From Rhizobium viscosum (lineage in GTDB: Bacteria; Pseudomonadota; Alphaproteobacteria; Rhizobiales; Rhizobiaceae), in the NCBI RefSeq assembly GCF_014873945.1, contig NZ_JADBEC010000002.1, positions 434,001-498,000 on the forward strand: DNA of 64,000 nucleotides. The letters run 5' to 3'. How positions within the stretch are numbered: position 1 is the stretch's first letter; each line of letters opens with the position of its first letter. A program made the position numbers and the translations under genes. The notes beneath the pieces were generated by a model. That model ran no database searches and was not told the origin of the DNA. It saw only the letters and a program-made list of their open reading frames with translations. This document shows positions 26,955-35,855 of the stretch, piece after piece.

Positions 26955-27206
26955 TGCTGGCGCCGCAAAGTCAAATATCGCATCAAATCACTGTTTTAAT
27001 AAAGAAAAGTAATGGCCTATGCGCCACGACATAGCACATAGAAACACCTGGCGCCGAAATTAGCTGATCTTATAGACATTGCATAGTTTTTGATCTTGCT
27101 TGACTAAAAATTGCATACACTTTTCTACGGCGTTTTGCGGGCTCCTGAATATTTCCAATGTATTCAACGGAATAAAATCTGGCACGGTCATTGCATACAC
27201 TTTTCT
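26940..27206. promoter_or_regulatory. Repeated TTGCATA(CAC) operator-like motifs between gntR and the BMP operon
   Basis: TGCATACAC occurs at 26940-26948, 27112-27120 and 27192-27200, and a shorter TTGCATA at 27079-27085. The last two full copies extend to an exact 16-bp direct repeat TTGCATACACTTTTCT (27111-27126 and 27191-27206), spaced 80 bp. They lie in the 295-bp region between the divergent gntR gene and importer operon. Binding by the adjacent GntR protein and autoregulation are inferred. Confidence 0.55.
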
Positions 27207-27249
27207 GTAATCGATGAACCGGCAAAACCGCCGCAAGGGGAGCATTACG

Positions 27250-28377
27250 ATGACCAAACTCCTTTCCATGAACCGCCGCCATTTCCTTCATGCTTCTGCT
27301 GCTACAGCCCTGGTCGGCGCAGCCCCGGGCTTCCTCTCCTCGCGCGCTCTTGCGCAGACTGCGCTGACCGTCGGCTTCATCTATGTCGGCCCGAAGGATG
27401 ACTATGGCTACAACCAGTCGCACGCCGAGGGCGCTGCCGTCGTCAAGGCACTGCCGGGCATTACCGTCGTCGAGGAAGAGAATGTGCCGGAGACCGTCGA
27501 CGTCCAGAAGACGATGGAATCGATGATCAATCTCGATGGCGCAACCCTGCTGTTCCCGACCTCCTTCGGCTATTTCGACCCCCATATGCTGGCAATGGCC
27601 GCCAAGTACCCGGATATCCAGTTCCGCCATTGCGGCGGCCTCTGGCAGGAAGGCAAGAACCCGGCCAATACCGGCTCATATTTCGGCTATATTTTCCAGG
27701 GCCAGTATCTGAACGGCATTGCCGCCGGTCACGCGACGAAGAGCAAGAAGCTCGGCTTTGTTGCCGCGAAGCCGATCCCGCAGGTTCTGCAGAATATCAA
27801 CGCCTTCCTGCTCGGCGCGCGCACTGTCGATCCGACCATCACCTGCCAGGTGATCTTCACCGGTGAGTGGTCACTCGCCGTCAAGGAAGCAGAAGCCACC
27901 AATGCGCTCGTCGATCAGGGCGCCGACGTCATCACTTGCCACGTCGACAGCCCGAAGGTCGTCGTCGAGACGGCCGCCGGACGCGGCGCCTTTGTCTGCG
28001 GCTATCACGCCAACCAGAGCCCGCTTGCCCCCGAGAAATATCTCACCGGTGCCGAATGGGCCTGGGGCAACGTCTACAGCGATTTCGTCAAAAAGGCTCA
28101 GGCCGGCGAAAAGCTCGGCAATTTCGTGCGCGGCGGCCTGAAGGACGGTTTCGTCAAAATGAGCGCACTCGGACCGGGCGTTTCTGAGGCGGGCCGCAAG
28201 GCCTTCGAAGCCACCCATGCGGAGATGATGAAGGGCGGCTTCTCAGTCTTTAAGGGACCGCTGAAAGATAACAAGGGCAACTCAGTGGTGACCGCCGACA
28301 AGAGCTATGCCGAAGACGCGATCGAGCTCGAGAGCATGAATTATCTGGTCGAGGGCGTCGTCGGGTCCACGGCATAA
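27250..28377 (+). CDS. BMP-family ABC substrate-binding protein
   Basis: A 375-residue periplasmic binding protein of the basic-membrane-protein (Bmp/Med/NupN) family, which usually binds nucleosides or other heterocycles. A twin-arginine signal is visible (MNRRHFLHASAATALVGAAP, cleavage near ALAQT). The mature part starts LTVGFIYVGPKDDYGYNQSH, the standard family start. ATG 27250 follows AAGGGGAG. Its partners are the two permeases and the double ATPase downstream. In this operon the ligand may be a ureide such as biuret or triuret, by inference. Confidence 0.85.
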   Translation: MTKLLSMNRRHFLHASAATALVGAAPGFLSSRALAQTALTVGFIYVGPKDDYGYNQSHAEGAAVVKALPGITVVEEENVPETVDVQKTMESMINLDGATLLFPTSFGYFDPHMLAMAAKYPDIQFRHCGGLWQEGKNPANTGSYFGYIFQGQYLNGIAAGHATKSKKLGFVAAKPIPQVLQNINAFLLGARTVDPTITCQVIFTGEWSLAVKEAEATNALVDQGADVITCHVDSPKVVVETAAGRGAFVCGYHANQSPLAPEKYLTGAEWAWGNVYSDFVKKAQAGEKLGNFVRGGLKDGFVKMSALGPGVSEAGRKAFEATHAEMMKGGFSVFKGPLKDNKGNSVVTADKSYAEDAIELESMNYLVEGVVGSTA

Positions 28378-28397
28378 ACCGGCAGGGGAGAAGCGCC

Positions 28398-29528
28398 ATG
28401 ACTGTCCAGGCCAATGATCCCGCCATCTCAGTCGTTTCCGAAAAACCGGCATCGCTGCGCCCCATCCTCGAATGGATCGCGCGCCATGCCGAGCCTGTCG
28501 TCATCGGCCTTGCGGCCATTCTGATCGGTCTTGCGCTCTTCTCCCTGTTCATCCTGGCGATCGGAAAATCGCCGGCGATGCTTTTCCAGCTTATGTATAC
28601 CGGCGGCTTCGGCAGCTGGTTTTCGGTGCAGAATAGCTTAAGCCGTGCCGCACCCCTTCTCCTGACGGCACTCTGCGTCGCCCTGCCCGCCCGCCTCGGC
28701 CTCGTCATCATCGGCGGGGAAGGAGCGGTCGTGCTGGGCGGCGTTGCCGCAGCGGCGATCGCTATGCCGCTTGCCGGTGCAGCACCTGTCTTCCTCACCC
28801 TCATTCTCATGGGAATTGCCGCAATGGTGGTTGGTGGCATATGGATCGGCCTTGCCGGGTTCCTGCGTCATTATCGCGGTGTCAACGAGACGATCTCGTC
28901 GCTACTGCTTTCTTATATTGCGATTGCCCTGATGAACCAGTTCGTCGAAGGACCGTTGCGCGATCCTGCCAGCCTCAACAAACCTTCGACCAAGCCGCTG
29001 CCCCCAGAATACATGCTCGGCAATATTCCCGGCATGGATGTGCATTGGGGCCTCGTCATCGGCATCGTCGCCTGCATCCTCTCCTGGATCCTGATTGAGG
29101 TGACGAGTTTCGGCTTTGCCGCCCGCATCGCCGGCGGCAATGTGCGTGCCGCCCAGATCCAGGGCCTGCCGGTCGGCAAGCTGATTGCAGGCTTTACGGC
29201 TATCGCCGGCAGTTTCGCGGGTCTCGCTGGCATGGTCGAAGTGGCAGTCGTGCAAGGCAGCGCCAATGCTTCGCTCGCAGCAGGCTACGGCTATACCGGC
29301 ATCCTCGTCGCCTTCCTCGCACGCCACAATCCGCTGGCGATCATTCCGGTCGCAATCCTGCTCGGCGGCATCGATGCTTCGGGCGGCCTTATTCAGCGCC
29401 GAATGGGCCTGCCGGACGCCACGGTTCTCGTGCTGCAAGGAACGCTCTTCATCGTCATCCTCTTCTGCGAGACCTTTTACGGCCGCCTCAAGATCTTCAA
29501 TCCCGACCTCTGGAAAAGGAGCCTCTGA
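28398..29528 (+). CDS. ABC permease 1, BMP/nucleoside-type importer
   Basis: A 376-residue permease of the BPD_transp_2 superfamily with about nine hydrophobic segments (for example VVIGLAAILIGLALFSLFIL and LVIGIVACILSWILIEV). It carries the family's conserved GGEGAVVLGGVAAAAIAMPL and GFTAIAGSFAGLAGMVEV regions. It has a GGGGAG ribosome-binding site and ends in a TGATG one-base overlap with the next permease. It forms half of the membrane channel. Confidence 0.85.
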   Translation: MTVQANDPAISVVSEKPASLRPILEWIARHAEPVVIGLAAILIGLALFSLFILAIGKSPAMLFQLMYTGGFGSWFSVQNSLSRAAPLLLTALCVALPARLGLVIIGGEGAVVLGGVAAAAIAMPLAGAAPVFLTLILMGIAAMVVGGIWIGLAGFLRHYRGVNETISSLLLSYIAIALMNQFVEGPLRDPASLNKPSTKPLPPEYMLGNIPGMDVHWGLVIGIVACILSWILIEVTSFGFAARIAGGNVRAAQIQGLPVGKLIAGFTAIAGSFAGLAGMVEVAVVQGSANASLAAGYGYTGILVAFLARHNPLAIIPVAILLGGIDASGGLIQRRMGLPDATVLVLQGTLFIVILFCETFYGRLKIFNPDLWKRSL

Positions 29529-30454
29529 TGGAAGAGACGGGCATAGGCATATGGGGCGTGCCCCTTGCCATCCTCGCAGGCGCCATCCGCGTTTCCACGC
29601 CCTTTATCTTCGTCAGCCTCGGCGAGACGATCACCGAGCGCTCCGGCCGCATCAATCTCGGGCTTGAAGGCACGCTGGTCTTCGGCGCGATGACGGCTTA
29701 CGCGGTCGCCGTCATGACCAATTCGCCGTGGCTCGGCGTCCTGGCGGCCATGGCAACGGGCGCAGTCTTCGGCCTTGTCCACGGCTGGATCTGTAAGTGG
29801 CCAAAGGTCAACGATATCGCCATCGGCATCGCCATGATGCAGTTCGGGCTCGGCCTCGCCTTCTTCCTCGGCAAGCCCTTCATCCAGCCAGCTGCTCCGC
29901 ACCTGCCGGCAATACAGCTCGGCTTCTGGTCCAGCATGCCCCAGATCCAGGCGGCGTTGAATATCAACGTGCTCTTCCTGCTTGGCGCAGCCCTCGCCTT
30001 CATCCTCTGGTGGGCTTTCAAGAATACCCGCGTCGGCTTGATCCTGCGCGTCGTCGGCGACAGTACCGATGCCGCGCGTGCGATGGGCATCAATCCGGAT
30101 CGCGTGCGCCTGCTGGCAACAGCCGTCGGCGGTTCGCTGGCGGCGATCGGCGGCGCCTATCTGTCACTCCATTATCCCGGCTCCTGGAACGAGGGCATTT
30201 CCTCCGGCCAGGGCCTGATGGCCGTAGCGCTCGTCATCTTCGCGCGCTGGAATCCGATTGGCTGCTTCCTCGCTGCCCTGCTTTTCGGCGGTGCCGGCGC
30301 ACTCGGCCCGGCTTTACAATCGGTCGGCGTCACGCAGGGTTACTACCTCTTCTACGCCGCTCCCTACGTGCTGACGCTGGTCATCATGATCGCGACCTCA
30401 TCACCCACACGTTCACTCGCCGGTGCGCCTGGCGCGCTTTCCCTGACGAAATAA
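29528..30454 (+). CDS. ABC permease 2, BMP/nucleoside-type importer
   Basis: A 308-residue permease of the same superfamily. It shows the conserved GETITERSGRINLGLEGTLV near the start, IALMM-type helices, and the RVVGDSTDAARAMGINPDRV loop that contacts the ATPase. It is translationally coupled to permease 1. Confidence 0.87.
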   Translation: MEETGIGIWGVPLAILAGAIRVSTPFIFVSLGETITERSGRINLGLEGTLVFGAMTAYAVAVMTNSPWLGVLAAMATGAVFGLVHGWICKWPKVNDIAIGIAMMQFGLGLAFFLGKPFIQPAAPHLPAIQLGFWSSMPQIQAALNINVLFLLGAALAFILWWAFKNTRVGLILRVVGDSTDAARAMGINPDRVRLLATAVGGSLAAIGGAYLSLHYPGSWNEGISSGQGLMAVALVIFARWNPIGCFLAALLFGGAGALGPALQSVGVTQGYYLFYAAPYVLTLVIMIATSSPTRSLAGAPGALSLTK

Positions 30455-30472
30455 CATGAAAGGAGCCACACC

Positions 30473-31489
30473 ATGAATGGCCTCGGCGGATTGAACAAGT
30501 CGGAACATGGCGTCGGAATCGGCCTCGTGCAGCTTCAGCTTCCTATCACCGCGACACGGGAAGACCTTGCGCGCCAGGCGCAGGTCATCGTCGATCTTGT
30601 TGCCAAGGCGCGGCGCAATCAGCCAAGCATGGATCTGGTCATCTTTCCGGAATATGCCCTGCATGGCCTCTCCATGGATATCAATCCCGAGATCATGTGC
30701 ACGCTCGACGGACCGGAGGTCGCAGCCTTCAAGAAGGCCTGCAAGGAGAATGCGATCTGGGGCTGCTTCTCGATCATGGAGCTGAACCCCGAGGGCATGC
30801 CCTATAATTCCGGCATCGTCATCGACGACAAGGGCGAGCTGAAGCTCTATTACCGCAAGATGCACCCCTGGGTCCCGGTCGAGCCTTGGGAGCCCGGCAA
30901 TTTCGGCATTCCCGTCATCGACGGGCCGAAAGGCGCCAAGCTCGCACTTATCATTTGCCACGACGGCATGTTCCCGGAGATGGCGCGCGAATGCGCGTAT
31001 AAGGGTGCGGAAATCATGATCCGTACGGCTGGCTACACGGCGCCGATCCGCGAAAGCTGGAAATTCACCAACCAGTCGAACGCCTTCTGCAATCTCATGG
31101 TCACGGCGAGTGTCTGCATGTGCGGCTCGGACGGTACCTTTGACTCGATGGGCGAAGGCATGATCTGCAATTTTGACGGCTCGATCATCGCTCACGGCAC
31201 ATCGGGACGCGTCAACGAGATCATCACCGCCGAGGTGCGTCCGGATCTCGTGCGCGAAGCTCGCCTTGGCTGGGGCGTCGAAAACAACATCTACCAGTTC
31301 GGCCATCGTGGCTACGTCGCGGTCGCCGGCGGCGCCGGTGATGCGCCCTACACCTACATGCACGATCTCATCGCCGGCAAATACCGCCTCCCTTGGGAAG
31401 ATCAGGTGAAGGTCACGGACGGTACGTCCTGCGGCTTCGACAAGCCGGCGCGTCGCTACGGCGAAACATTCAAACTCGCGGGTGAATAG
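30473..31489 (+). CDS. amiF: Formamidase (AmiF type, nitrilase superfamily)
   Basis: A 338-residue cytoplasmic amidase that converts formamide to formate and ammonia in the characterised family members. The catalytic Glu-Lys-Cys triad is in place: E60 (VIFPEYALHG), K129 (LYYRKMHPW) and C162 (IICHDGMFPE). The Helicobacter pylori enzyme has E60, K133 and C166 in 334 residues, so length and spacing match closely. AAAGGAG precedes the ATG. Its location beside biuret hydrolase suggests a role in release of ammonia from imported nitrogen compounds. The real substrate could be a larger amide. Confidence 0.88.
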   Translation: MNGLGGLNKSEHGVGIGLVQLQLPITATREDLARQAQVIVDLVAKARRNQPSMDLVIFPEYALHGLSMDINPEIMCTLDGPEVAAFKKACKENAIWGCFSIMELNPEGMPYNSGIVIDDKGELKLYYRKMHPWVPVEPWEPGNFGIPVIDGPKGAKLALIICHDGMFPEMARECAYKGAEIMIRTAGYTAPIRESWKFTNQSNAFCNLMVTASVCMCGSDGTFDSMGEGMICNFDGSIIAHGTSGRVNEIITAEVRPDLVREARLGWGVENNIYQFGHRGYVAVAGGAGDAPYTYMHDLIAGKYRLPWEDQVKVTDGTSCGFDKPARRYGETFKLAGE

Positions 31490-31500
31490 GAGAGAAGACG

Positions 31501-32202
31501 ATGGACGCCGTGGTTGAAACCAAAGGACATTATATCGACGCCGACCCCTATGCCTGGCCCTATAATGGCGCGCTGCGGCCTGACAATACCGCCCTCATTA
31601 TTATCGATATGCAAACGGATTTCTGCGGCAAGGGTGGGTATGTCGACCACATGGGTTACGACCTGTCGCTGGTGCAAGCGCCGATCGAGCCGATCAAGAA
31701 AGTATTGGCCGCCATGCGGGCCAAAGGCTATCACATCATCCACACGCGCGAGGGCCACCGCCCCGATCTTGCCGACCTGCCGGCCAACAAGCGCTGGCGC
31801 TCGCAGCGCATCGGTGCAGGCATTGGCGATCCCGGGCCTTGCGGGCGCATCCTCACACGTGGCGAGCCGGGCTGGGACATCATTCCCGAACTCTATCCGA
31901 TCGACGGCGAAACGATCATCGACAAGCCCGGCAAGGGTTCGTTCTGCGCTACCGATCTGGAACTGATCCTCAACCAGAAGCGTATCGAAAATATCATCCT
32001 GACCGGCATCACCACCGACGTCTGCGTTTCCACCACCATGCGCGAGGCGAACGACCGCGGCTATGAATGCTTACTTCTCGAAGACTGCTGCGGTGCGACC
32101 GACTACGGCAACCACCTTGCCGCCATCAAAATGGTGAAGATGCAGGGCGGTGTCTTCGGGTCGGTCTCGAATTCAGAGAAGCTTGTGAGCACGCTGCCAT
32201 GA
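31501..32202 (+). CDS. biuH: Biuret hydrolase (isochorismatase-like cysteine hydrolase)
   Basis: A 233-residue protein that, from memory, is close over its whole length to the biuret hydrolase characterised in R. leguminosarum bv. viciae 3841, which converts biuret to allophanate and ammonia. The catalytic triad falls at the same numbers: D36 (ALIIIDMQTDF), K142 (IIDKPGKGSF) and C175 (ITTDVCVSTTM). GGAGAGAAG lies before the ATG, and the stop overlaps the ATPase start by ATGA. No allophanate hydrolase gene is in this window, so the product must be processed elsewhere. Confidence 0.88.
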   Translation: MDAVVETKGHYIDADPYAWPYNGALRPDNTALIIIDMQTDFCGKGGYVDHMGYDLSLVQAPIEPIKKVLAAMRAKGYHIIHTREGHRPDLADLPANKRWRSQRIGAGIGDPGPCGRILTRGEPGWDIIPELYPIDGETIIDKPGKGSFCATDLELILNQKRIENIILTGITTDVCVSTTMREANDRGYECLLLEDCCGATDYGNHLAAIKMVKMQGGVFGSVSNSEKLVSTLP

Positions 32203-33749
32203 GCACCGTCCGCGACACTCCCCTCCCGCAAGCCGGCAAGGCCGTCGGCATCGACACAATCGACATGACGATGCGCTTCGGCAGCTTCACTGCCCTCGAT
32301 CATGTGTCAATCAAGATACCCGCAGGCAGCTTTCACGCGCTGCTCGGCGAAAACGGCGCCGGCAAGTCGACGCTCGTCAAATGCATCATGGGTTTCTACC
32401 ACGCGACATCGGGCGCGCTTTCCGTCGATGGTCGCGAGGTGGCGATCGCCTCGCCCAAGGACGCCGCGACCTATGGACTCGGCATGGTCTACCAGCATTT
32501 CACGCTGGTTCCCTCACTGACCGGGGCAGAAAATCTCGTCATCAGCCGCGCCGAGGTGCCTGCGATCATCAACTGGGCGAAGGAACGCAAGGATCTCGCC
32601 GCCTTCATGGAGCGCATGCCCTTCAAAATCCCGCTCGATCGTCCGGTGAGCGAGCTTGCCGCCGGCGAGAAGCAGAAGCTTGAAATCGTCAAGCAGCTCT
32701 ATCTCGGCCGCTCCTTCCTGGTGCTTGACGAGCCGACCTCGGTACTAACGCCTGCCGAAGCCAACGAGATGCTCAGCCTCGTGCGCGCCATGACCGAGCG
32801 CGGCGAGCTGACCGTGCTGATGATCTCCCACAAATTCCACGAGGTCACGAAATTCGCCGACGCCGTCTCCATCCTGCGGCGCGGCAAGCTCGTCGGCACC
32901 GGCAAGGTGGGTGAGCTTTCCACGGCCGACATGGCGGCTATGATGATCGGCGACGTCAAATTGGCCGAACTCGATACCCGCGTTCCGGTTTCCGAAACCG
33001 CCAAGCCGGTGCTGACGGTCGAGCAGGTCAAGGCGCCGGATCGGTCCGGCCTCAAGACCATCGAGATCGAGAATCTTACAGTCCGCTCGGGCGAGATCGT
33101 CGGCATTGCCGGGATATCGGGCAACGGCCAGAGGGAACTGACGGAGATCCTCGCCGGCCAACGGCCGACCGGTACCGGCCGCGTCAGCGTCAAGGGCGAG
33201 GCCTACGGCGCGACACGTCCGGAAACCCGCAAGAACAATGTCCGTTTCATTCCCGAAGAGCCGCTGCAGAATGCTTGTGCGCCACGCATGACAGTCAGTG
33301 AAAACCTCGCCTTCCGCACCTTCGATCTGAAGGCAGATGGTAAGGATGCGATCTGGCTGAACAAAGGCAAGATGAAGAAGCGCGCTACTCACCTGATCTC
33401 CGATTTCAAGGTCAAGACGGCTTCCTCTTCGTCGCCGATCGCAGCGCTTTCGGGCGGCAATGTGCAACGCGCTGTGCTCGCCCGCGAACTGACCGGCGAA
33501 GTGGATTTGCTGATCGTCTCGAACCCCTGTTTCGGTCTCGATTTCTCCGCCGTTGCGGAGATTCGCGCCCGCATCATGAAAGCCCGTAATTCCGGTACGG
33601 CCGTGTTGCTACTGTCCGAAGATCTCGACGAGCTGCTCGAAATGTCCGATCGCATCATGGTGATTTCCGAAGGCAAACTGGTCTACGAGACGCCGGCACG
33701 GTCTGCCGATATCGGCGTCATCGGCGCGCATATGGCGGGGCATCACTGA
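32199..33749 (+). CDS. ABC importer ATPase with two domains (NupO/RbsA-like, BMP system)
   Basis: A 516-residue ATPase with two nucleotide-binding domains. The first has Walker A GENGAGKST and Walker B SFLVLDEPTSVLTPAEA. The second has a degenerate Walker A (GISGNGQRELTEILAG) and a weak signature (LSGGNVQRAVLARELTG), as usual in sugar and nucleoside importers of this type. ATG 32199 was chosen for the ATGA overlap with biuH. It completes the BMP importer although it lies three genes after the permeases, between the two hydrolase genes. Confidence 0.88.
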   Translation: MSTVRDTPLPQAGKAVGIDTIDMTMRFGSFTALDHVSIKIPAGSFHALLGENGAGKSTLVKCIMGFYHATSGALSVDGREVAIASPKDAATYGLGMVYQHFTLVPSLTGAENLVISRAEVPAIINWAKERKDLAAFMERMPFKIPLDRPVSELAAGEKQKLEIVKQLYLGRSFLVLDEPTSVLTPAEANEMLSLVRAMTERGELTVLMISHKFHEVTKFADAVSILRRGKLVGTGKVGELSTADMAAMMIGDVKLAELDTRVPVSETAKPVLTVEQVKAPDRSGLKTIEIENLTVRSGEIVGIAGISGNGQRELTEILAGQRPTGTGRVSVKGEAYGATRPETRKNNVRFIPEEPLQNACAPRMTVSENLAFRTFDLKADGKDAIWLNKGKMKKRATHLISDFKVKTASSSSPIAALSGGNVQRAVLARELTGEVDLLIVSNPCFGLDFSAVAEIRARIMKARNSGTAVLLLSEDLDELLEMSDRIMVISEGKLVYETPARSADIGVIGAHMAGHH

Positions 33750-34417
33750 TGGCGGAGATCAAGGCAGAACCCTTCGCCTTTCCGGTGAAGCACGACCAGC
33801 TTGCCCTCATCGTCATTGACATGCAGCGCGATTTCGCCGAGCCAGGCGGCTTCGGCGCCAGCCTCGGCAATGATGTCAGCCGGATCACCAGGATCGTGCC
33901 CGATGTCAAACGTCTCATTCAGGGCTTCCGCAATGCCGGCCTGCCGGTCATCCATACGATGGAATGCCATCGGCCCGACCTCTCGGACCTGCCGCCGGCA
34001 AAAAGGGACCGTGGCAACCCGACGCTCAGGATCGGCGATGAAGGCCCCATGGGCCGGATTCTGATTTCCGGGGAGCCCGGCACGGCGATCCTGCCGGCGC
34101 TTGCGCCAGTGAAGGGCGAAGTGGTTATAGAAAAGCCTGGCAAGGGCGCCTTTTACGCCACCGAATTCGGTGAAGTACTGCAACGCAAGGGTATCAGGCA
34201 GCTCGTCTTTGCCGGCGTGACGACCGAGGTCTGTGTGCAGACGACTATGCGCGAGGCGAACGACCGCGGTTACGAATGCCTGCTCGCCGAGGAGGCAACG
34301 GAAAGCTACTTCCCCGAATTCAAGGCCGCAGCCATCGCCATGATCCGCGCCCAAGGCGCGATCGTCGGCTGGACAGCCCATGTCGACGATATCCTGGAGA
34401 GCATCGCCCATGCCTGA
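33749..34417 (+). CDS. Second isochorismatase-like hydrolase, triuret hydrolase candidate
   Basis: A 222-residue cysteine hydrolase paralogous to the biuret hydrolase in the same operon. The expected triad is D24 (ALIVIDMQRDF), K129 (VVIEKPGKGAF) and C162 (VTTEVCVQTTM). The two proteins share the segment TTMREANDRGYECLL. Triuret hydrolase (TrtA), described in Herbaspirillum, is a relative of BiuH and makes the biuret precursor, so this is a natural candidate. A ureidoacrylate- or other amide-specific hydrolase is the alternative. It is coupled to the ATPase gene by a one-base overlap. Confidence 0.7.
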   Translation: MAEIKAEPFAFPVKHDQLALIVIDMQRDFAEPGGFGASLGNDVSRITRIVPDVKRLIQGFRNAGLPVIHTMECHRPDLSDLPPAKRDRGNPTLRIGDEGPMGRILISGEPGTAILPALAPVKGEVVIEKPGKGAFYATEFGEVLQRKGIRQLVFAGVTTEVCVQTTMREANDRGYECLLAEEATESYFPEFKAAAIAMIRAQGAIVGWTAHVDDILESIAHA

Positions 34418-34763
34418 AACGACCCGCGAACTCCTGACTTCAGATGGCTGGAAGACACTTGAATTCGGCCCCTTCCGCGATGAAGTGACCATCCACTGGA
34501 TTCGCCCCTTCGAAGGCGATCAGCCGGGCGTGGCGCTTCTGAAATACGAAGCAGGCGCATCCGTTCCCCATCATCGGCACGAGGGGCTCGAAACCATTCT
34601 CGTCCTCGATGGCGTGCAATCCGACGAGGCGGGCGATTACGGTCGCGGCAGCTATATCGTCAATGCACCCGGTACCGAACATTCGGTCTGGAGCGATACC
34701 GGTTGTGTCGTGCTGATCCAGTGGGACCGGCCGGTGAAAATATTGGACGACGAAGCAGCGTGA
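34410..34763 (+). CDS. Cupin-domain protein (ChrR-like)
   Basis: A 117-residue single-domain cupin. The metal-binding pattern is visible as ASVPHHRHEGLETILVLDG, with a second motif NAPGTEHSVWSDTG. ATG 34410 overlaps the end of the preceding hydrolase by eight bases, so it is the last gene of the BMP/biuret operon. Similar ChrR-type cupins are common partners of catabolic operons, but its reaction or regulatory role is unknown. Confidence 0.78.
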   Translation: MPETTRELLTSDGWKTLEFGPFRDEVTIHWIRPFEGDQPGVALLKYEAGASVPHHRHEGLETILVLDGVQSDEAGDYGRGSYIVNAPGTEHSVWSDTGCVVLIQWDRPVKILDDEAA

Positions 34764-34839
34764 ATTGTAAGGTTCCTGCTTCGTCGCCCTGAAAGCTCGG
34801 CAAGGCTGGCGGATAGGCAAGCCCTCCGTTCAGATTTTC

Positions 34840-35838
34840 TCAGGCCGATTGGATAGCCTTGATGCGGTCGAGCCCGCCAACGACCGGGGCGAAATCGTCC
34901 CAGACGCCCTGCGCGCCCTTCTGCCATTCCTCCAGAGCTTCCGGCTTCAGCAGCTTGCCTCCGTTCTTCAGCGAGATTTCCACCGAGGCCGCCTCGTCAT
35001 CGACAATCAGTTGATTGAAATAGGCTGCACCTTCTGTGGAGGCTTGCTGGAAGACAGCCTTCTGCTCGTCATTCAGGCCACCCCAGAAGGTCGAGGAGTA
35101 ATAGATTATGCCTGAAGCCCAGATGTGGCCGGTCTCGGTCATGTAGGGCACCACTTCATAGAGTTTGAAACCGGCATAGGCCGATTTGGTGAGGTCCATG
35201 GCGTCGGCAACACCGGTTGCCAGCGCATTATAGGTCTCGGTGATCGGGATGCCGATCGGCGTCGTGCCGAAGGCGCTCCAGAGCTTGGTGTGCAGCGGGC
35301 TCTGGATGACCCGGATGCGCTTGCCCTTCAGCTGTTCCGGACGCGTCACCGGCTCCTTGGTGAGCAGATGACGGGCACCGTAATTGATGAAATCGCCGAC
35401 GACAAAATTCTGCGCCTGCAGCTTGCCCTTCAGATCGGCCCCGACATCCCCGCTGACGGTACGGCGGACATGGTCGGCATCGCGGAACAGGAAGGGAAGG
35501 TCGAGTATCTGCAACTCCGGCGCCCAGCCGGACAGCGAGGAAACCGTTGAAAGGCCGGCATGGATCGAGCCGAGGCGAACGCCTTCCGCCACTTCCTTTT
35601 CGCCGCCGAGCGCACCGCTCTTGACGATGTTGAACTTGAACTGACCCGGCAGCTTGGCTTCGACCAGCTCGCTGATCTTCACCCAGATTTTCGTCTCCGG
35701 CTTATCGTCGCCGAGCAGCGAGGCAATCGTGATCGTCGTCGTGCGGGCAGCCGCCGTGCGGACGAGGGCCGGAGCGGCAAGGGCTGTACCGGCAAGCGCG
35801 GCGGTCTTCAGGAAATTGCGTCGGTTGAGATTGTCCAT
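34840..35838 (-). CDS. TRAP importer substrate-binding protein (DctP family)
   Basis: A 332-residue periplasmic protein. It starts MDNLNRRNFLKTAALAGTAL, a twin-arginine signal, with cleavage near VRTAAA. The family's substrate-contact Arg region appears as GKRIRVIQSPLHTKLWSAFG. It captures an organic anion for the DctQM protein encoded just upstream in the transcript (17 bp gap). The SsuD- and SsuA-like genes in the same operon suggest a sulfonate or similar organosulfur anion. It is the last gene of the operon and converges with the cupin gene. Confidence 0.87.
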   Translation of the reverse strand: MDNLNRRNFLKTAALAGTALAAPALVRTAAARTTTITIASLLGDDKPETKIWVKISELVEAKLPGQFKFNIVKSGALGGEKEVAEGVRLGSIHAGLSTVSSLSGWAPELQILDLPFLFRDADHVRRTVSGDVGADLKGKLQAQNFVVGDFINYGARHLLTKEPVTRPEQLKGKRIRVIQSPLHTKLWSAFGTTPIGIPITETYNALATGVADAMDLTKSAYAGFKLYEVVPYMTETGHIWASGIIYYSSTFWGGLNDEQKAVFQQASTEGAAYFNQLIVDDEAASVEISLKNGGKLLKPEALEEWQKGAQGVWDDFAPVVGGLDRIKAIQSA

Positions 35839-35855
35839 GAATAGGGTCCTGTCGG

